Source of the DNA: Mariprofundus sp. KV
Lineage (GTDB): Bacteria; Pseudomonadota; Zetaproteobacteria; Mariprofundales; Mariprofundaceae
Length of the DNA: 64,000 nt
NCBI RefSeq assembly: GCF_013387475.1
Contig: NZ_VWNB01000002.1
Coordinates: 186,001-250,000 of the forward strand
Direction of reading: 5' to 3'
This document shows, in pieces, positions 15,724 through 26,377 of the stretch (within the stretch, counting starts at the first letter, position 1; each line of letters opens with the position of its first letter). Both the position numbers and the translations under genes were made by a program. The notes under the pieces were generated by a model, which had not been told where the DNA came from, made no database searches, and saw nothing but the letters and a program-made list of their open reading frames with translations.

Positions 15724-18475
15724 TGAGCAAAAGAAATACGTCTACTCTTTTATGGAGGGAGACGGCAAAGCGAGACAACTTCTTGGTGGCAAAGGTGCCA
15801 ACCTCTGTGAGATGACACAGATCGGACTGAATGTCCCTCCGGGCTTCACCATCACAACAGAGGCATGCCTGGCCTATATTGAGGGGGGCAATGTCCTGCC
15901 AGATGGCTGCATGCAGGAGGTGAAGGAGCAGATGACAGCCCTTGAGAAGCTGACCGGCAAGGGCTTTGGAGATGCGCACAATCCTCTGCTGGTATCTGTA
16001 CGATCAGGTTCCGCAATGTCGATGCCCGGCATGATGGACACCATTCTCAACCTCGGCATGAACCGTGATACATTGCAGGGTGAGATCGAACAGACTGGCG
16101 ACGAACGTTTTGCCTACGATGCCTACCGCCGCTTTATCCAGCTGTTCGGAAAAGTAGCTCTCGGCATTGCTGATGAGCACTTTGACGAGCCGTTTGAAGC
16201 GATCAAAAAGCGCGAAGGCGTCAAAGAAGATGTCGGCCTCTCCGCTGAAAACCTGAAAGAGATCTCTGCTGTATTCCTGGATGTCGTACATGCACAGACT
16301 GGCCGCGCCTTCCCTGAAGACCCTTACGAGCAGCTGGATTTGGCGATCAAAGCCGTTCTCGGCTCATGGTCAGGTAAACGCGCAGTGGATTACCGCCGTG
16401 AATTTAACATCACCCCGGATCAGGCCAATGGTACGGCTGTAAATATCTGTACTATGGTATTTGGTAACCGTGGTGATGACTGTGCAACCGGCGTGGCCTT
16501 TACCCGCAACCCGGGTACCGGTGAAAACATCTTTTACGGTGAATATCTGGTCAATGCTCAGGGTGAAGATGTGGTGGCAGGAATCCGTACACCTAAGCCG
16601 ATCGCCCAGATGGCCGATGAGATGCCGGACCTCTACCGCCAGCTTGAAGAGCTGCGTAACAAACTGGAGACCCACTACTCCGAGATTCAGGATTTTGAGT
16701 TCACCATTGAGAAGGGCATCCTCTACTGCCTGCAGACCCGCAACGGCAAGATGAACACGCAGGCGATGGTTCGTACCTCAGTTGAACTGGTAGCAGAAGG
16801 CTTGATCACCAAAGAGCAGGCTCTGATGCGTATCGCACCTGAATCACTGGAGCAGATGCTCTTCCCCCGCCTCGACCCCAACGCCAAAGTAACGGCACTG
16901 GCCACGGGCCTTCCAGCCAGTCCGGGCGCAGCATGTGGTCATGTTGTCTTTGATGCTGATCGGGCGGTAGCACAGAAAGCGGCACACGACCGCCCTCTGA
17001 TCCTGCTCCGTGAAGAGACCAAACCGGAAGATATCCACGGCTTCTTTGTATCTGAAGCGATCCTGACCAGCCGTGGCGGCAAAACCAGTCATGCAGCAGT
17101 TGTGGCTCGTGGCATGGGCAAACCGTGCGTGGCCGGTGCTGATGGTATCGAAGTGGACGTTATGTCCCGTCGCGCCCATATCGGCGATGTTGTCATTAAA
17201 GAGGGTGATCTGATCACCATCGATGGCACATCAGGCAATGTCTATCTCGGTGCAGTGGCAACCGTTGAGGCTGAGTTCTCAGAAGAGCTTAAAACCCTGC
17301 TCTCCTGGGCTGATGAACGTGCACACCTGAAAGTAATGGCCAATGCCGACATCCCTGAAGATGCAGAACGGGCACTGAAATATGGTGCTATGGGCATCGG
17401 ACTGTGCCGTACAGAGCGCATGTTTAATGCCGCAGAGCGTCTGCCCATCGTACTGGAGATGATTGTCTCCGAGACACTCGAGCAGCGTCAGGCAGCCCTC
17501 GACCGGCTGCTGCCTATCCAGCGTCAGGATTTCGTTGAACTGTTCACAACCATGTCACCAAATCCTGTGACTGTACGTCTTCTTGATCCTCCGATTCATG
17601 AGTTCCTGCCTTCAGAGAATCAGCTGATCGATGATCTGGTACAGCTGAAGCACCTGAAAGATACCATGCGTGGTTCAGAGGTGTTGACTGCAACACTGAG
17701 TCTGCTCTCCACCCGCAATGGTACCCTGGCACCTATTCAGCAGCTGGCTGACTCATCCCTGGTCGATGAGGCGATTGAGAAGAAAGAGGCGATCCTTAAA
17801 AAGGTGCGTGCACTGTTTGAGGTCAACCCGATGCTTGGTCATCGCGGTGTACGCCTGGGCATCACCTTCCCTGAAATCTACGCTATGCAGATTCGTGCCG
17901 TACTTGAAGCTGCCTGTGTATGCCAGAAAGCCGGCACCGAAGTTCATCCTGAAATTATGATTCCTCAGGTATGTACATCTGAAGAGCTCATCGCAATCAA
18001 GGCCATCGTTGAAACCATCAGGCAAGAGGTTGAAGAATCACAAGGTATCGCACCAATCTTCAAATTCGGCACCATGATGGAGGTGGTTCGTGCCTGCATG
18101 CGTGCTGAACAGCTGGCCGAGGAAGCTGACTTCTTCAGCTTTGGTACCAATGACCTGACGCAGGCCACATTCTCCTTCTCACGCGAGGATGCCGAGAACA
18201 AATTCCTGCCGATGTATAATGAAGCAGGAATCCTTCAGGACAATCCATTTGAAGTGCTCGATGCCAATGGTGTCGGCAAACTGATGGAGCTGGCCGTAAA
18301 CTGGGGTCGCGGTGTTAAACCGGGCATGAAGATCGGTATCTGTGGCGAACATGGTGGCCATCCAGCCTCCATCCGCTTCTGCCACAGCATCGGCCTGACC
18401 TATGTCTCATGCTCAGGCCCACGCGTGCCTATCGCACGTCTGGCAGCAGCGCAGGCAGCTCTGCTGGCATCCTGA
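15716..18475 (+). CDS. ppdK: Pyruvate, phosphate dikinase
   Basis: This 919-residue cytosolic enzyme interconverts pyruvate + ATP + Pi with PEP + AMP + PPi. The N-terminal ATP-grasp domain begins with LLGGKGANLCEMTQIGLNVP (~19-38); the swivelling domain carries the catalytic phospho-histidine in LTSRGGKTSHAAVVARGMGK (~451-470); and the C-terminal TIM barrel contains the pyruvate-site motif GICGEHGGHP (~876-885). The length agrees with the family (~870-930). ATG 15716 follows CAGGGAAAG; the longer frame from 15686 has no signal. It stands alone and ends in a strong terminator. In an autotroph it probably works toward PEP, yielding PPi that the PPi-PEPCK of this window could use. Confidence 0.96.
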   Translation: MTNEQKKYVYSFMEGDGKARQLLGGKGANLCEMTQIGLNVPPGFTITTEACLAYIEGGNVLPDGCMQEVKEQMTALEKLTGKGFGDAHNPLLVSVRSGSAMSMPGMMDTILNLGMNRDTLQGEIEQTGDERFAYDAYRRFIQLFGKVALGIADEHFDEPFEAIKKREGVKEDVGLSAENLKEISAVFLDVVHAQTGRAFPEDPYEQLDLAIKAVLGSWSGKRAVDYRREFNITPDQANGTAVNICTMVFGNRGDDCATGVAFTRNPGTGENIFYGEYLVNAQGEDVVAGIRTPKPIAQMADEMPDLYRQLEELRNKLETHYSEIQDFEFTIEKGILYCLQTRNGKMNTQAMVRTSVELVAEGLITKEQALMRIAPESLEQMLFPRLDPNAKVTALATGLPASPGAACGHVVFDADRAVAQKAAHDRPLILLREETKPEDIHGFFVSEAILTSRGGKTSHAAVVARGMGKPCVAGADGIEVDVMSRRAHIGDVVIKEGDLITIDGTSGNVYLGAVATVEAEFSEELKTLLSWADERAHLKVMANADIPEDAERALKYGAMGIGLCRTERMFNAAERLPIVLEMIVSETLEQRQAALDRLLPIQRQDFVELFTTMSPNPVTVRLLDPPIHEFLPSENQLIDDLVQLKHLKDTMRGSEVLTATLSLLSTRNGTLAPIQQLADSSLVDEAIEKKEAILKKVRALFEVNPMLGHRGVRLGITFPEIYAMQIRAVLEAACVCQKAGTEVHPEIMIPQVCTSEELIAIKAIVETIRQEVEESQGIAPIFKFGTMMEVVRACMRAEQLAEEADFFSFGTNDLTQATFSFSREDAENKFLPMYNEAGILQDNPFEVLDANGVGKLMELAVNWGRGVKPGMKIGICGEHGGHPASIRFCHSIGLTYVSCSGPRVPIARLAAAQAALLAS

Positions 18476-18494
18476 TCAGCACAGGGTAAACGCT

Positions 18495-18529
18495 AAAAAA
18501 AAGGGCAGCGATTTCGCTGCCCTTTTTTT
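18495..18529. terminator. Bidirectional rho-independent terminator
   Basis: The stem AGGGCAGCG-ATTT-CGCTGCCCT is flanked by A and T runs on the two sides. It lies between convergent ppdK and the hybrid kinase gene and can serve both. Confidence 0.9.
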
Positions 18530-18551
18530 GTGTCTGGCGAACAGGTCGACT

Positions 18552-20570
18552 CTATGGCAAATCCAGCTGCTCCCTAACAATTCGACTCAAATAACTGATG
18601 GGACAGGGTTTATTAATCACCACTTCGCGACTGCGATCCAGCTGTGATGTCAAAGCACCTTTGGAGTCATATCCAGTCAGATAGATCACCTTTACCCTGG
18701 GATCGATCTCTCGCATCTTTCTTACAGCCGCAGGCCCGCTCATCACCGGCATTACCACATCCATAAATACCAGATCGACTTTGCCGGGATTGGCAGCAAA
18801 ACAGTCAACAGCCTCCCTGCCATCGCTGGCAACAAGCACCTGATAACCCAGACTTGTCAGAATAGCACTGTTTGTTGTTCGCAAATGCATATCATCATCA
18901 ACCAGCAGAATTATTTCACCCCTGCCCTTGTGAATATTATCATCTTCGTGATCAGCATGGCTTACAGCCCCCTCCTCTAAAGGCAGATAGACCCTGAACC
19001 GGCTGCCTTCTCCCTCTACGCTCTCAACCTCAAGAACACCACCATGATCCCTGACAGAGCCATAAACCATCGCCAGACCCAATCCCGTTCCTTTGCCAAC
19101 CTCTTTGGTACTAAAAAACGGATCAAACAACTTTGGCAGGTTCTCATCAGGAATTCCCTCACCACTATCCTGAACCTCAATCACCGCGAAATGTTCACCT
19201 TTTATCTCCGGATGCCGCTCTCTAAAAGCAGCATCAACCTCAAATTTCTCCAGACTTACAATAATCTCAGGAGCCTCACTGCCGTGCAGGGCATCACGAG
19301 CATTATTCACCAGATTAAACAGGATCTGTTGCAACTGGGTGGAGTTGGCGTTAACTAAGAGCTCACCACAATTGATTCTGGTGGTGAACCGGATATTCTC
19401 CTCCAACGCTCTGCCTACCAGTTTGTTGGCCTCCTTAAAGAATGGCACAAGCGAGAATATTTTTTTGTTCACCTCCTCCTGACGGGCAAACGTGAGCAGT
19501 TGTTTGATCATATCAGCCGCACGAAAGCCAAGCTCATCAGCAGATTCAAGCGATTTATTTACCATTTCAGAATCATCTGATGAGTTTTTAGCCAGATAGA
19601 TCGAGCCCAGCATGGCGGCCAGAATATTATTGAAATCGTGGGCGATACCGCCGACCAGCGTGCCGAGCGCCTCCATCTTCTGCGCCTGGCGAAAATTCTT
19701 CTCACTCTCGGTCAACTCTGCCGTCCTCAGTTTTACCAGATCCTCAAGATGGAGGCGGTATTGCCTTAACTCCAGATGCGTCCGAACTCTGGCGTGCACC
19801 TCATCAATATCGAATGGCTTAGTGATATAGTCAGCGCCACCAATGGCAAAACCACGCACCTTTTCAATGGGTTCATCCAGAACACTAAGAAATATAATGG
19901 GAATACTGCGCCCCTTCTCATCTGCCCTGATACGCTGACACACCTCATATCCATCCATGCCGGGCATCTTGATATCCAGAAGAATCAGGTCGGGAGCATT
20001 GGCACTGTTAACGACCTCTATCGCTCTCGCGCCACTCTCAGCCACCATAACGCGATACTCATCTGACAAGGCACTGACCAGTCCATGTACATTTTCCGGC
20101 ATATCATCAACCACCAGAATTCCCGGAGAGGTTTGTGGCATCTGCTCCTCATCGATTCCAAACACCAATGGCGTTCTGCGATAGTGTTTCAGTTCAAGCT
20201 GCGTGAGCACTCGCCTTTTAAGCAGATCGGCATTCACAGGCTTGGTGATATAGTCAACAGCTCCCAGATTCAATCCTCTGGCCTCATCCGTAGCCTCTGA
20301 CAGCGCCGTGACAAAAATAACCGGAATCATGGCCGTAGCAGGGTCACTCTTGAGCCTCTTGAGCACCTCATAGCCATCCATGCCCGGCATTTTGATATCC
20401 AGCAGGATCAGATCGGGTTGCGGCTCGTTGGCTGCCAGCGCCAACGCTCTCTCACCACTGGTTGCCACAAGGAGGGAGTAGTGATCACGCAATATATTCA
20501 TCATGGCATGCAGATTTTCAGCCACATCATCAACAATCAGTAGCCTGTATTTTTTATTGCCCTCACCCAT
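18552..20570 (-). CDS. Hybrid histidine kinase REC-REC-HK-REC
   Basis: A 672-residue soluble hybrid kinase with no membrane segment. Order: receiver 1 (~8-125, phospho-Asp in [13 protein letters not shown]), receiver 2 (~145-262, the same motif), a coiled coil (~265-300), a HisKA domain with phospho-His in [14 protein letters not shown] (~320-333), an ATPase domain ([22 protein letters not shown]; ~420-540) and receiver 3 (~555-670, [12 protein letters not shown]). ATG 20570 follows GGGGGTTGGAG and overlaps the end of the upstream giant kinase gene by 8 bases, so translation is probably coupled. There is no DNA-binding output. With two receivers at its N-terminus it is well placed to take phosphoryl groups from the partner's HPt domain. 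Confidence 0.9.
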   Translation of the reverse strand: MGEGNKKYRLLIVDDVAENLHAMMNILRDHYSLLVATSGERALALAANEPQPDLILLDIKMPGMDGYEVLKRLKSDPATAMIPVIFVTALSEATDEARGLNLGAVDYITKPVNADLLKRRVLTQLELKHYRRTPLVFGIDEEQMPQTSPGILVVDDMPENVHGLVSALSDEYRVMVAESGARAIEVVNSANAPDLILLDIKMPGMDGYEVCQRIRADEKGRSIPIIFLSVLDEPIEKVRGFAIGGADYITKPFDIDEVHARVRTHLELRQYRLHLEDLVKLRTAELTESEKNFRQAQKMEALGTLVGGIAHDFNNILAAMLGSIYLAKNSSDDSEMVNKSLESADELGFRAADMIKQLLTFARQEEVNKKIFSLVPFFKEANKLVGRALEENIRFTTRINCGELLVNANSTQLQQILFNLVNNARDALHGSEAPEIIVSLEKFEVDAAFRERHPEIKGEHFAVIEVQDSGEGIPDENLPKLFDPFFSTKEVGKGTGLGLAMVYGSVRDHGGVLEVESVEGEGSRFRVYLPLEEGAVSHADHEDDNIHKGRGEIILLVDDDMHLRTTNSAILTSLGYQVLVASDGREAVDCFAANPGKVDLVFMDVVMPVMSGPAAVRKMREIDPRVKVIYLTGYDSKGALTSQLDRSREVVINKPCPISYLSRIVREQLDLP

Positions 20571-23500
20571 CTCCAACCCCCTTACTACTGACCAGCTCAC
20601 CTTCACCAATTTGCTCGAGCAATCTGTCGAGCTGATTCAGCACATCATCGATCTCAAACAACTCCATGCCAGCGCTCATCTCAGACACGGCTTGCTCTAC
20701 GACCGTTCCGGTGACTCCTGCACGAATTTTACCCAGCAGGTCTTCTGCAGCACCCACATCACGTTTCAGCAGGACTTTCAATGCTGCAAGCTTGGCCAGC
20801 AACTCTTCCCGGCCCAACTCCTCTGCTGCCAGCGGCTGTACAGATGCTGAAATGGTCAATCCATCAATCTCATGCATCGCCTGCTGAAGCAGCACTCGCA
20901 TACCTTCAAACTGCTCAGGCAAAGGCATTACACCCTCTTTGAGCAACATATCTATACTGGTTGCACTATCAAACAGCGCATCCGCCCCGAGCGCGCCAAA
21001 TACACCCTTGATAGCATGGCAATAATCTTCGGCAGCCTGCATCCCCTTGCTGTTGATCAGCAGCTGCAATTCATCTACGGCATCGGGATAACGATCGCGG
21101 AAGCGGTGCAACTGCTTGCGGTAGGCTTGCGCTTTACCACCGATGCGGCGGATTCCCGCTACGGCATCAAAATGCATAAGGGCCATCAGATCGGCAGGGT
21201 AGTCGGTGAGTTCTGCATCAACAGCACTTTCCGCAGTGGCCGATTTAGCTTTATCTGTCACCGGCAACCATTTGCTTAACGCCTGAGTCAATCGCTCCGG
21301 CGAGACCGGCTTGGTGATGTGGTCATTCATGCCTGCTTGCAGGCACTTCTCAGCATCTTTCACCATCGCCATGGCGGTCATTGCGATAATAGGCAGATCA
21401 GCAAAACGCTTCTCCCCCAACGCATCTGCCAGCGCGCGGATTTTTCGTGTTGCCTCTAACCCATCCATGACCGGCATCTGGATATCCATCAAAACACCGT
21501 CGTAGGTACGCTGCTGCACCATCGCCAGCGCCTCTTTGCCATTGACCGCTTCATCAACAGTCACATGCATACTCTGCATCAGTTCTCTGGCAAATTCGCG
21601 ATTGATATCGTTATCTTCAACCAGTAGCAGATGAGCCCCTGAAAAGCTAAGAGAGTCCATAGAGAGGTTCTCTCTCACGTCATGCCTGCTGTCAGTGAAG
21701 ATCCGGCCCCGCCCCAATACGGAGAGCGTTGTATCCAGCAGGGTGGATGGTGACACCGGTTTAAGGAGGAATCCATCCACACCAGCCTGCGCAGCCAGAC
21801 TCATTACCTCTTCACGGCCGAATGAGGTTACCATGACCACTTTCGGCTGAGGTTGAATATTGCTATCGGCATGAATGCGCCTGGTCACCTCATCACCGTT
21901 CATGCCGGGCATTCGCCAATCCATCAACACCATATCGAATGGCCTCTCGCCACTCTGCTGCAGCATCTCAATGGCAGCCGCGCCAGTATGAACACTTTGG
22001 GTATCGATATGGAAAAACCGTAACATCTCACCAAGAATTTCACACGAGGTCTCATTATCATCGACCACCAGTGCGCGCACCCCTTTGAGCAGAGGCCCAG
22101 CCTGTTCGGCCAACGCATGTTGATGCACCTGCGCCTTACGGGAGAGATCAAGTTTCACCGTAAAGCAGAAGGTACTCCCCTCTCCGGGCACCGAATCTTC
22201 AACCCAGATTCGTCCCCCCATCAACTCGACCAGCAACTTGCTGATCGCCAGACCAAGGCCTGTTCCACCAAACTGGCGGGTGGTGCTGTCATCGGCCTGG
22301 GTGAATTTCTGGAATATCAGTTCTTGCATCCCTGCGGCCATGCCGATGCCTGTATCGCGAACTGTAACCTGAAGTGTCATACCTTTCTTGCTTCTCTTCA
22401 GGCAATGGAATGAGAGCTCCACTTCACCCGCTTCTGTAAACTTGATGGCATTACTGCACAAATTCAGCAGCACCTGCCCCAGACGCAGTGGATCACCCAC
22501 CAGCGTAATGGGGATATTGGCATCATAGCGAATGAGAAACTCAACCCCCTTCTGCTCAGCCTGAAAACCGATGGCATCGGTTAACTGCTCAATCACGCTA
22601 TCGAGAGAAAATTCAATCGACTCAACATCCAGCTTGCCCGCCTCAATTTTGGAGAAATCAAGAATATCGTTGATAATGGAGAGCAGTGAGTTGGCTGCCC
22701 CCTGAGCCTTGGTAAGATAATTATGCAGAGCCGGAGGCATCTCGGACCTGAGGGCAAGATAGAGCATGCCCAGTACGGCATTCATGGGCGTACGCAACTC
22801 ATGCGACATATTGGCCAGAAAATCTGCTTTTGCTCGCGTTGCCTCTTCAGCCTGCTCTCTGGCTTGCTCCATCTCCAGCATAATTTCACGCTCTCTGGAG
22901 ATATCCTCAACAACCATCACAACACCTTTGCTAAGATCATCATGATCAAGCGCGTGAATGCCCGAACGGGCCCAGAAGCGACTGCCATCCTTTCGCACAG
23001 CCCACCGCTCGCAGCGATGGGTCTCATTCATGCCTAATTTCTCATACACCTCACGATCAATTCGTGCATAGATCTCATCATCCTCATACCACATGCGGGT
23101 GGAGTGCCCCACCTGCTCCCCCGCTTCGTAACCATACATCTCATCCATGCGTCGGTTACAACTGATGATGACCCTGTTGTTAATCATCGCAATACCGGCG
23201 CTGGCTGAATCAAAGATAGCATGCATCTGCATATTGGCCTGCTCAATCTTCACTCTGGATGCTTCCATCTCCTGCATGATTGCCCGTTCTCTGCTGATAT
23301 CCTCAACGATGGCAACAGAGCCTTTGCTCAGGTCATGATGATCAATAGCATGAATGCTCGCTCTGGCCCAGAAGCGACTTCCATCCTTGCGCACCGCCAG
23401 TGTCTCACCGACATGGGTCTCATTACGGGAAATGTGTTCATACGCCTCTCTTCCAACCTTTTCATAGGTCTCATCATCGGTGTACCAGATGCGCGTAGAC

Positions 23501-26097
23501 TGCCCTATCTGCTCACCAGATTCGCAGCCATACATCTCATCCATGCGACGATTACAACTGGTGATCATTCTCTCTTTAATCATCACGATGCCAGCACTGG
23601 CTGAATCGAAGATGGCATGCATCTGCATATTGGCCTGTTCAAGTTTTTCTTTGGCCTCTTCGGCCTCATCGCGAGCAGACTGTGCCAGACGTTTCTGTTG
23701 GTTTATCTTATAGTTCCAGATCAACACAGCCAGAATAATCAGTACAAAGGCCAACACCAGCTTCCAGACCAGCGCATAGTCAGTGACGGCTTCATATTTG
23801 ACGTTGACCCATTTCTCGGAAATCTGTTTTCGCTCTGCCTTGCTGATGGTAGCCAGTCCTTTGTTAATCATGCTGGTCAATTCCGGCCAATCCTTCCTGA
23901 CTGCAAAATGGAGGTTTCCAGGCTCATGCGAAAGCGCACCGGCAACCTTGAGGTTGGTCAGATTCATTTTTCGAATCCAGTACATCGCCGATGCCAGATT
24001 ACCCACAATCACGTCATTTTTTCCCGAGGATACGGAGAGAATCGTCTCCTGCAGCGTCGGGAATATTTCCGGAACAATGGAAGAATGATCGCGCAGGTAG
24101 CCTTCGTGCGAGCTATTAGCCTGCACAGCAACCCGCTTATCTTCGAGATCGCTTAAATCCACGACAAAGGGCGCATCCGAACGGGTAATAGCTACCCGGT
24201 AGTATTGAATATATGCATCGGAGTAATCAAAAAACTTTTGACGCTCCTGGGTCAGGCCGATACAGGGCAAGGCGTCTAAATCACCGGCCTTGGCCTTTGC
24301 CACGGCCTCTTTCCACCCGCTTTGATGAGCAATCACCATATTCGTTCCGAGACGCTCATTAAGCAACTTGATATAATCGGAAACCATGCCGCTATATTGG
24401 CCAGCCTCATCAACAAATTCGAACGGGATAAATTCAGGGTCAATGCCCAGTCGAATGATGGGATGGTTCTTTATGAATGCCTTTTCATCATTGCTGAGTT
24501 GAATGGTTTTATCTTCGCTCTGATCAGGTTTTATCCAGCTATGCACTATCTGTTGATGGCGCGGGTAGGAGATGGCGGCCAAAGCCTTTTGCAGAATCGA
24601 AACCCATTCAGGCCAGTCATCACGCACGCCCATAGCAAGCCCTTTGGCATCAATATCGGTAAACCCTGACACTTTAAGAGAGACCATACTGAACTCTCTT
24701 ATTTTATAGGCCATGGAGCCTACATCAGCCACCATCGCCACAGCATTGCCCTGGACAACAGCTTTAAGCCCGTCAAGTACGGTGTCAACATAGTAGGGTT
24801 GTATATCTGGCCCTGCCTGCAACACAAGCTCTGTAAAGGCATACCCCTTTACCAGGGCGACCTGTTTTCCTGCCAGGTCCTTTAACGTCTGGAATCGGTT
24901 CTCACCCTCCTGGGTAACAATGGCAACCTGATATTGAATATAAGGATCGGTGAATGTGAGAAAAGCTTGTCGTTCTGGTGTTGGTGTTGCTGCAGCCAGC
25001 ATATCAATTTTTTTATCTCTGGCGTCAGATAGCACCTGCGTCCAGCTGAGATCAGGAACAACCTCAAATGTCACCCCCAGAAGTTTCGCAAGCACGGTGA
25101 GGTAATCGCTTGAAATGCCGACATGATTATTTTGTGCATCGACGAATTCATACGGTGCAAAATCCGGATCAACACCAACCCGAATAACCGGGTGATTTTT
25201 TATAAACGCTTTTTCACTGTCGCTGAGTTGAATGGTCTGATCTTCTACCTCAACAGGCCTTATCCAGTTTTCTAATATCTGCTGATGCCGATACTCAGGT
25301 ATAGCGCTCAATGCTTTATCTAAAATACCAGTCAATTCAGACCAGTCATCGCGCACCCCCATGGAAAAACCCTGAACGGGTATCTCTACAAAGCCGGAAA
25401 GGCGCAAGGGAGTCAGGCCAAATTCCCTGATTTTGTAACTCATGGTGCCCGCGTCGGCCACCATTGCCACAGCCTTCCCGTCCAACACTGCGTTCAAACC
25501 CTCAATCACCGTGGCTACATAATAGGGTTGAATCTCTGGCTGGCGTTCAAGCACCTGCTTACTGGCCGCATAATCCTGAACCAATGCCACTTTCTTTCCT
25601 GCCAGATCGGCAAGCGTCTGTGCAGAAGCAACAGTTGTGGGCGATGATACAATGGCCAACTGATAGCGAATGTAAGGGGTTGTGAAGGAGAGATAATTGC
25701 CACGTTCCGGTGAGGCCGTAACAAGTGGTAATAAATCAATCTGTTTATCTTTTGCCCGGTTCAGAACCTCTGACCAGCTTAGATTCGTTGCAACCTCAAA
25801 TTTAATACCCAAAACCTTCGACATCTCTTTGAGATAGTCACTGGATATGCCGCTGTGTGTATTGTACTGATTAATAAATTCATAAGGGGGAAAATCAGCA
25901 TCTAAACCCACCCTTATCACGGGGTGTTGCGCAAGCCATGCACGCTGCTTCTGATTCAGCTCTATCAGATTACTCTCTGCTGCTGCATCTTTTACCATCT
26001 GGCCACTCACTTCGGCCAGCGTGACGCTTGCTGCTATGGAGATCAGCGTAAGCATGTACAACGTCTTCAGAGCTGATTTCAATACGCCATTATTCAA
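20563..26097 (-). CDS. Giant hybrid sensor kinase with three solute-binding domains
   Basis: This 1844-residue protein has a signal-anchor/signal peptide (~9-28), three successive periplasmic solute-binding (SBP_bac_3-like) domains (~58-280, ~303-525, ~550-770), one membrane helix (VLAFVLIILAVLIW, ~785-800) and two very similar PAS domains (~825-950 and ~960-1085). The kinase core follows, with the phospho-His in NMSHELRTPMNAVLG (~1110), the ATPase domain with GTGLGLAISK (~1320), two receivers (MDWRMPGMNG ~1425; MDIQMPVMDG ~1570) and an HPt domain with CHAIKGVFGALGA (~1715). Each binding domain starts with the same HPxIRxGxDxxFxPxEF pattern. It resembles BvgS-type sensors (which have two binding domains) with one extra. 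The ligand is unknown, perhaps amino acids. Confidence 0.92.
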   Translation of the reverse strand: MNNGVLKSALKTLYMLTLISIAASVTLAEVSGQMVKDAAAESNLIELNQKQRAWLAQHPVIRVGLDADFPPYEFINQYNTHSGISSDYLKEMSKVLGIKFEVATNLSWSEVLNRAKDKQIDLLPLVTASPERGNYLSFTTPYIRYQLAIVSSPTTVASAQTLADLAGKKVALVQDYAASKQVLERQPEIQPYYVATVIEGLNAVLDGKAVAMVADAGTMSYKIREFGLTPLRLSGFVEIPVQGFSMGVRDDWSELTGILDKALSAIPEYRHQQILENWIRPVEVEDQTIQLSDSEKAFIKNHPVIRVGVDPDFAPYEFVDAQNNHVGISSDYLTVLAKLLGVTFEVVPDLSWTQVLSDARDKKIDMLAAATPTPERQAFLTFTDPYIQYQVAIVTQEGENRFQTLKDLAGKQVALVKGYAFTELVLQAGPDIQPYYVDTVLDGLKAVVQGNAVAMVADVGSMAYKIREFSMVSLKVSGFTDIDAKGLAMGVRDDWPEWVSILQKALAAISYPRHQQIVHSWIKPDQSEDKTIQLSNDEKAFIKNHPIIRLGIDPEFIPFEFVDEAGQYSGMVSDYIKLLNERLGTNMVIAHQSGWKEAVAKAKAGDLDALPCIGLTQERQKFFDYSDAYIQYYRVAITRSDAPFVVDLSDLEDKRVAVQANSSHEGYLRDHSSIVPEIFPTLQETILSVSSGKNDVIVGNLASAMYWIRKMNLTNLKVAGALSHEPGNLHFAVRKDWPELTSMINKGLATISKAERKQISEKWVNVKYEAVTDYALVWKLVLAFVLIILAVLIWNYKINQQKRLAQSARDEAEEAKEKLEQANMQMHAIFDSASAGIVMIKERMITSCNRRMDEMYGCESGEQIGQSTRIWYTDDETYEKVGREAYEHISRNETHVGETLAVRKDGSRFWARASIHAIDHHDLSKGSVAIVEDISRERAIMQEMEASRVKIEQANMQMHAIFDSASAGIAMINNRVIISCNRRMDEMYGYEAGEQVGHSTRMWYEDDEIYARIDREVYEKLGMNETHRCERWAVRKDGSRFWARSGIHALDHDDLSKGVVMVVEDISREREIMLEMEQAREQAEEATRAKADFLANMSHELRTPMNAVLGMLYLALRSEMPPALHNYLTKAQGAANSLLSIINDILDFSKIEAGKLDVESIEFSLDSVIEQLTDAIGFQAEQKGVEFLIRYDANIPITLVGDPLRLGQVLLNLCSNAIKFTEAGEVELSFHCLKRSKKGMTLQVTVRDTGIGMAAGMQELIFQKFTQADDSTTRQFGGTGLGLAISKLLVELMGGRIWVEDSVPGEGSTFCFTVKLDLSRKAQVHQHALAEQAGPLLKGVRALVVDDNETSCEILGEMLRFFHIDTQSVHTGAAAIEMLQQSGERPFDMVLMDWRMPGMNGDEVTRRIHADSNIQPQPKVVMVTSFGREEVMSLAAQAGVDGFLLKPVSPSTLLDTTLSVLGRGRIFTDSRHDVRENLSMDSLSFSGAHLLLVEDNDINREFARELMQSMHVTVDEAVNGKEALAMVQQRTYDGVLMDIQMPVMDGLEATRKIRALADALGEKRFADLPIIAMTAMAMVKDAEKCLQAGMNDHITKPVSPERLTQALSKWLPVTDKAKSATAESAVDAELTDYPADLMALMHFDAVAGIRRIGGKAQAYRKQLHRFRDRYPDAVDELQLLINSKGMQAAEDYCHAIKGVFGALGADALFDSATSIDMLLKEGVMPLPEQFEGMRVLLQQAMHEIDGLTISASVQPLAAEELGREELLAKLAALKVLLKRDVGAAEDLLGKIRAGVTGTVVEQAVSEMSAGMELFEIDDVLNQLDRLLEQIGEGELVSSKGVGDG

Positions 26098-26377
26098 GGT
26101 TATATTCTCTCTGCACGCTGCTCAGCATCCCACACCAACATAAAAACCATAAAATAGATCAACCTACTAACGTCATAAGCTACGATATTAGAAGCACTCC
26201 CCATCAACAACTCCCACGGGTCACAAAAAAAGAAGGATGACTACGTTACTGTAGTTGAAAACTGTCAAAAACTCTAGAACAGGCAAAAAAAAGGTTCTTC
26301 GCGGAAGTCCGGGAAAACAGTCTTAGTAAATCAAAACTGGAGGCGTATCCTCTCCTGCTATAATGGTAGATTTATCT

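Noticed and set aside
23200-23660. Repeated DNA that could suggest a tandem repeat array
   Set aside because: The repeats are the coding sequence of two duplicated PAS domains and not CRISPR or satellite repeats; no regular short spacers exist.
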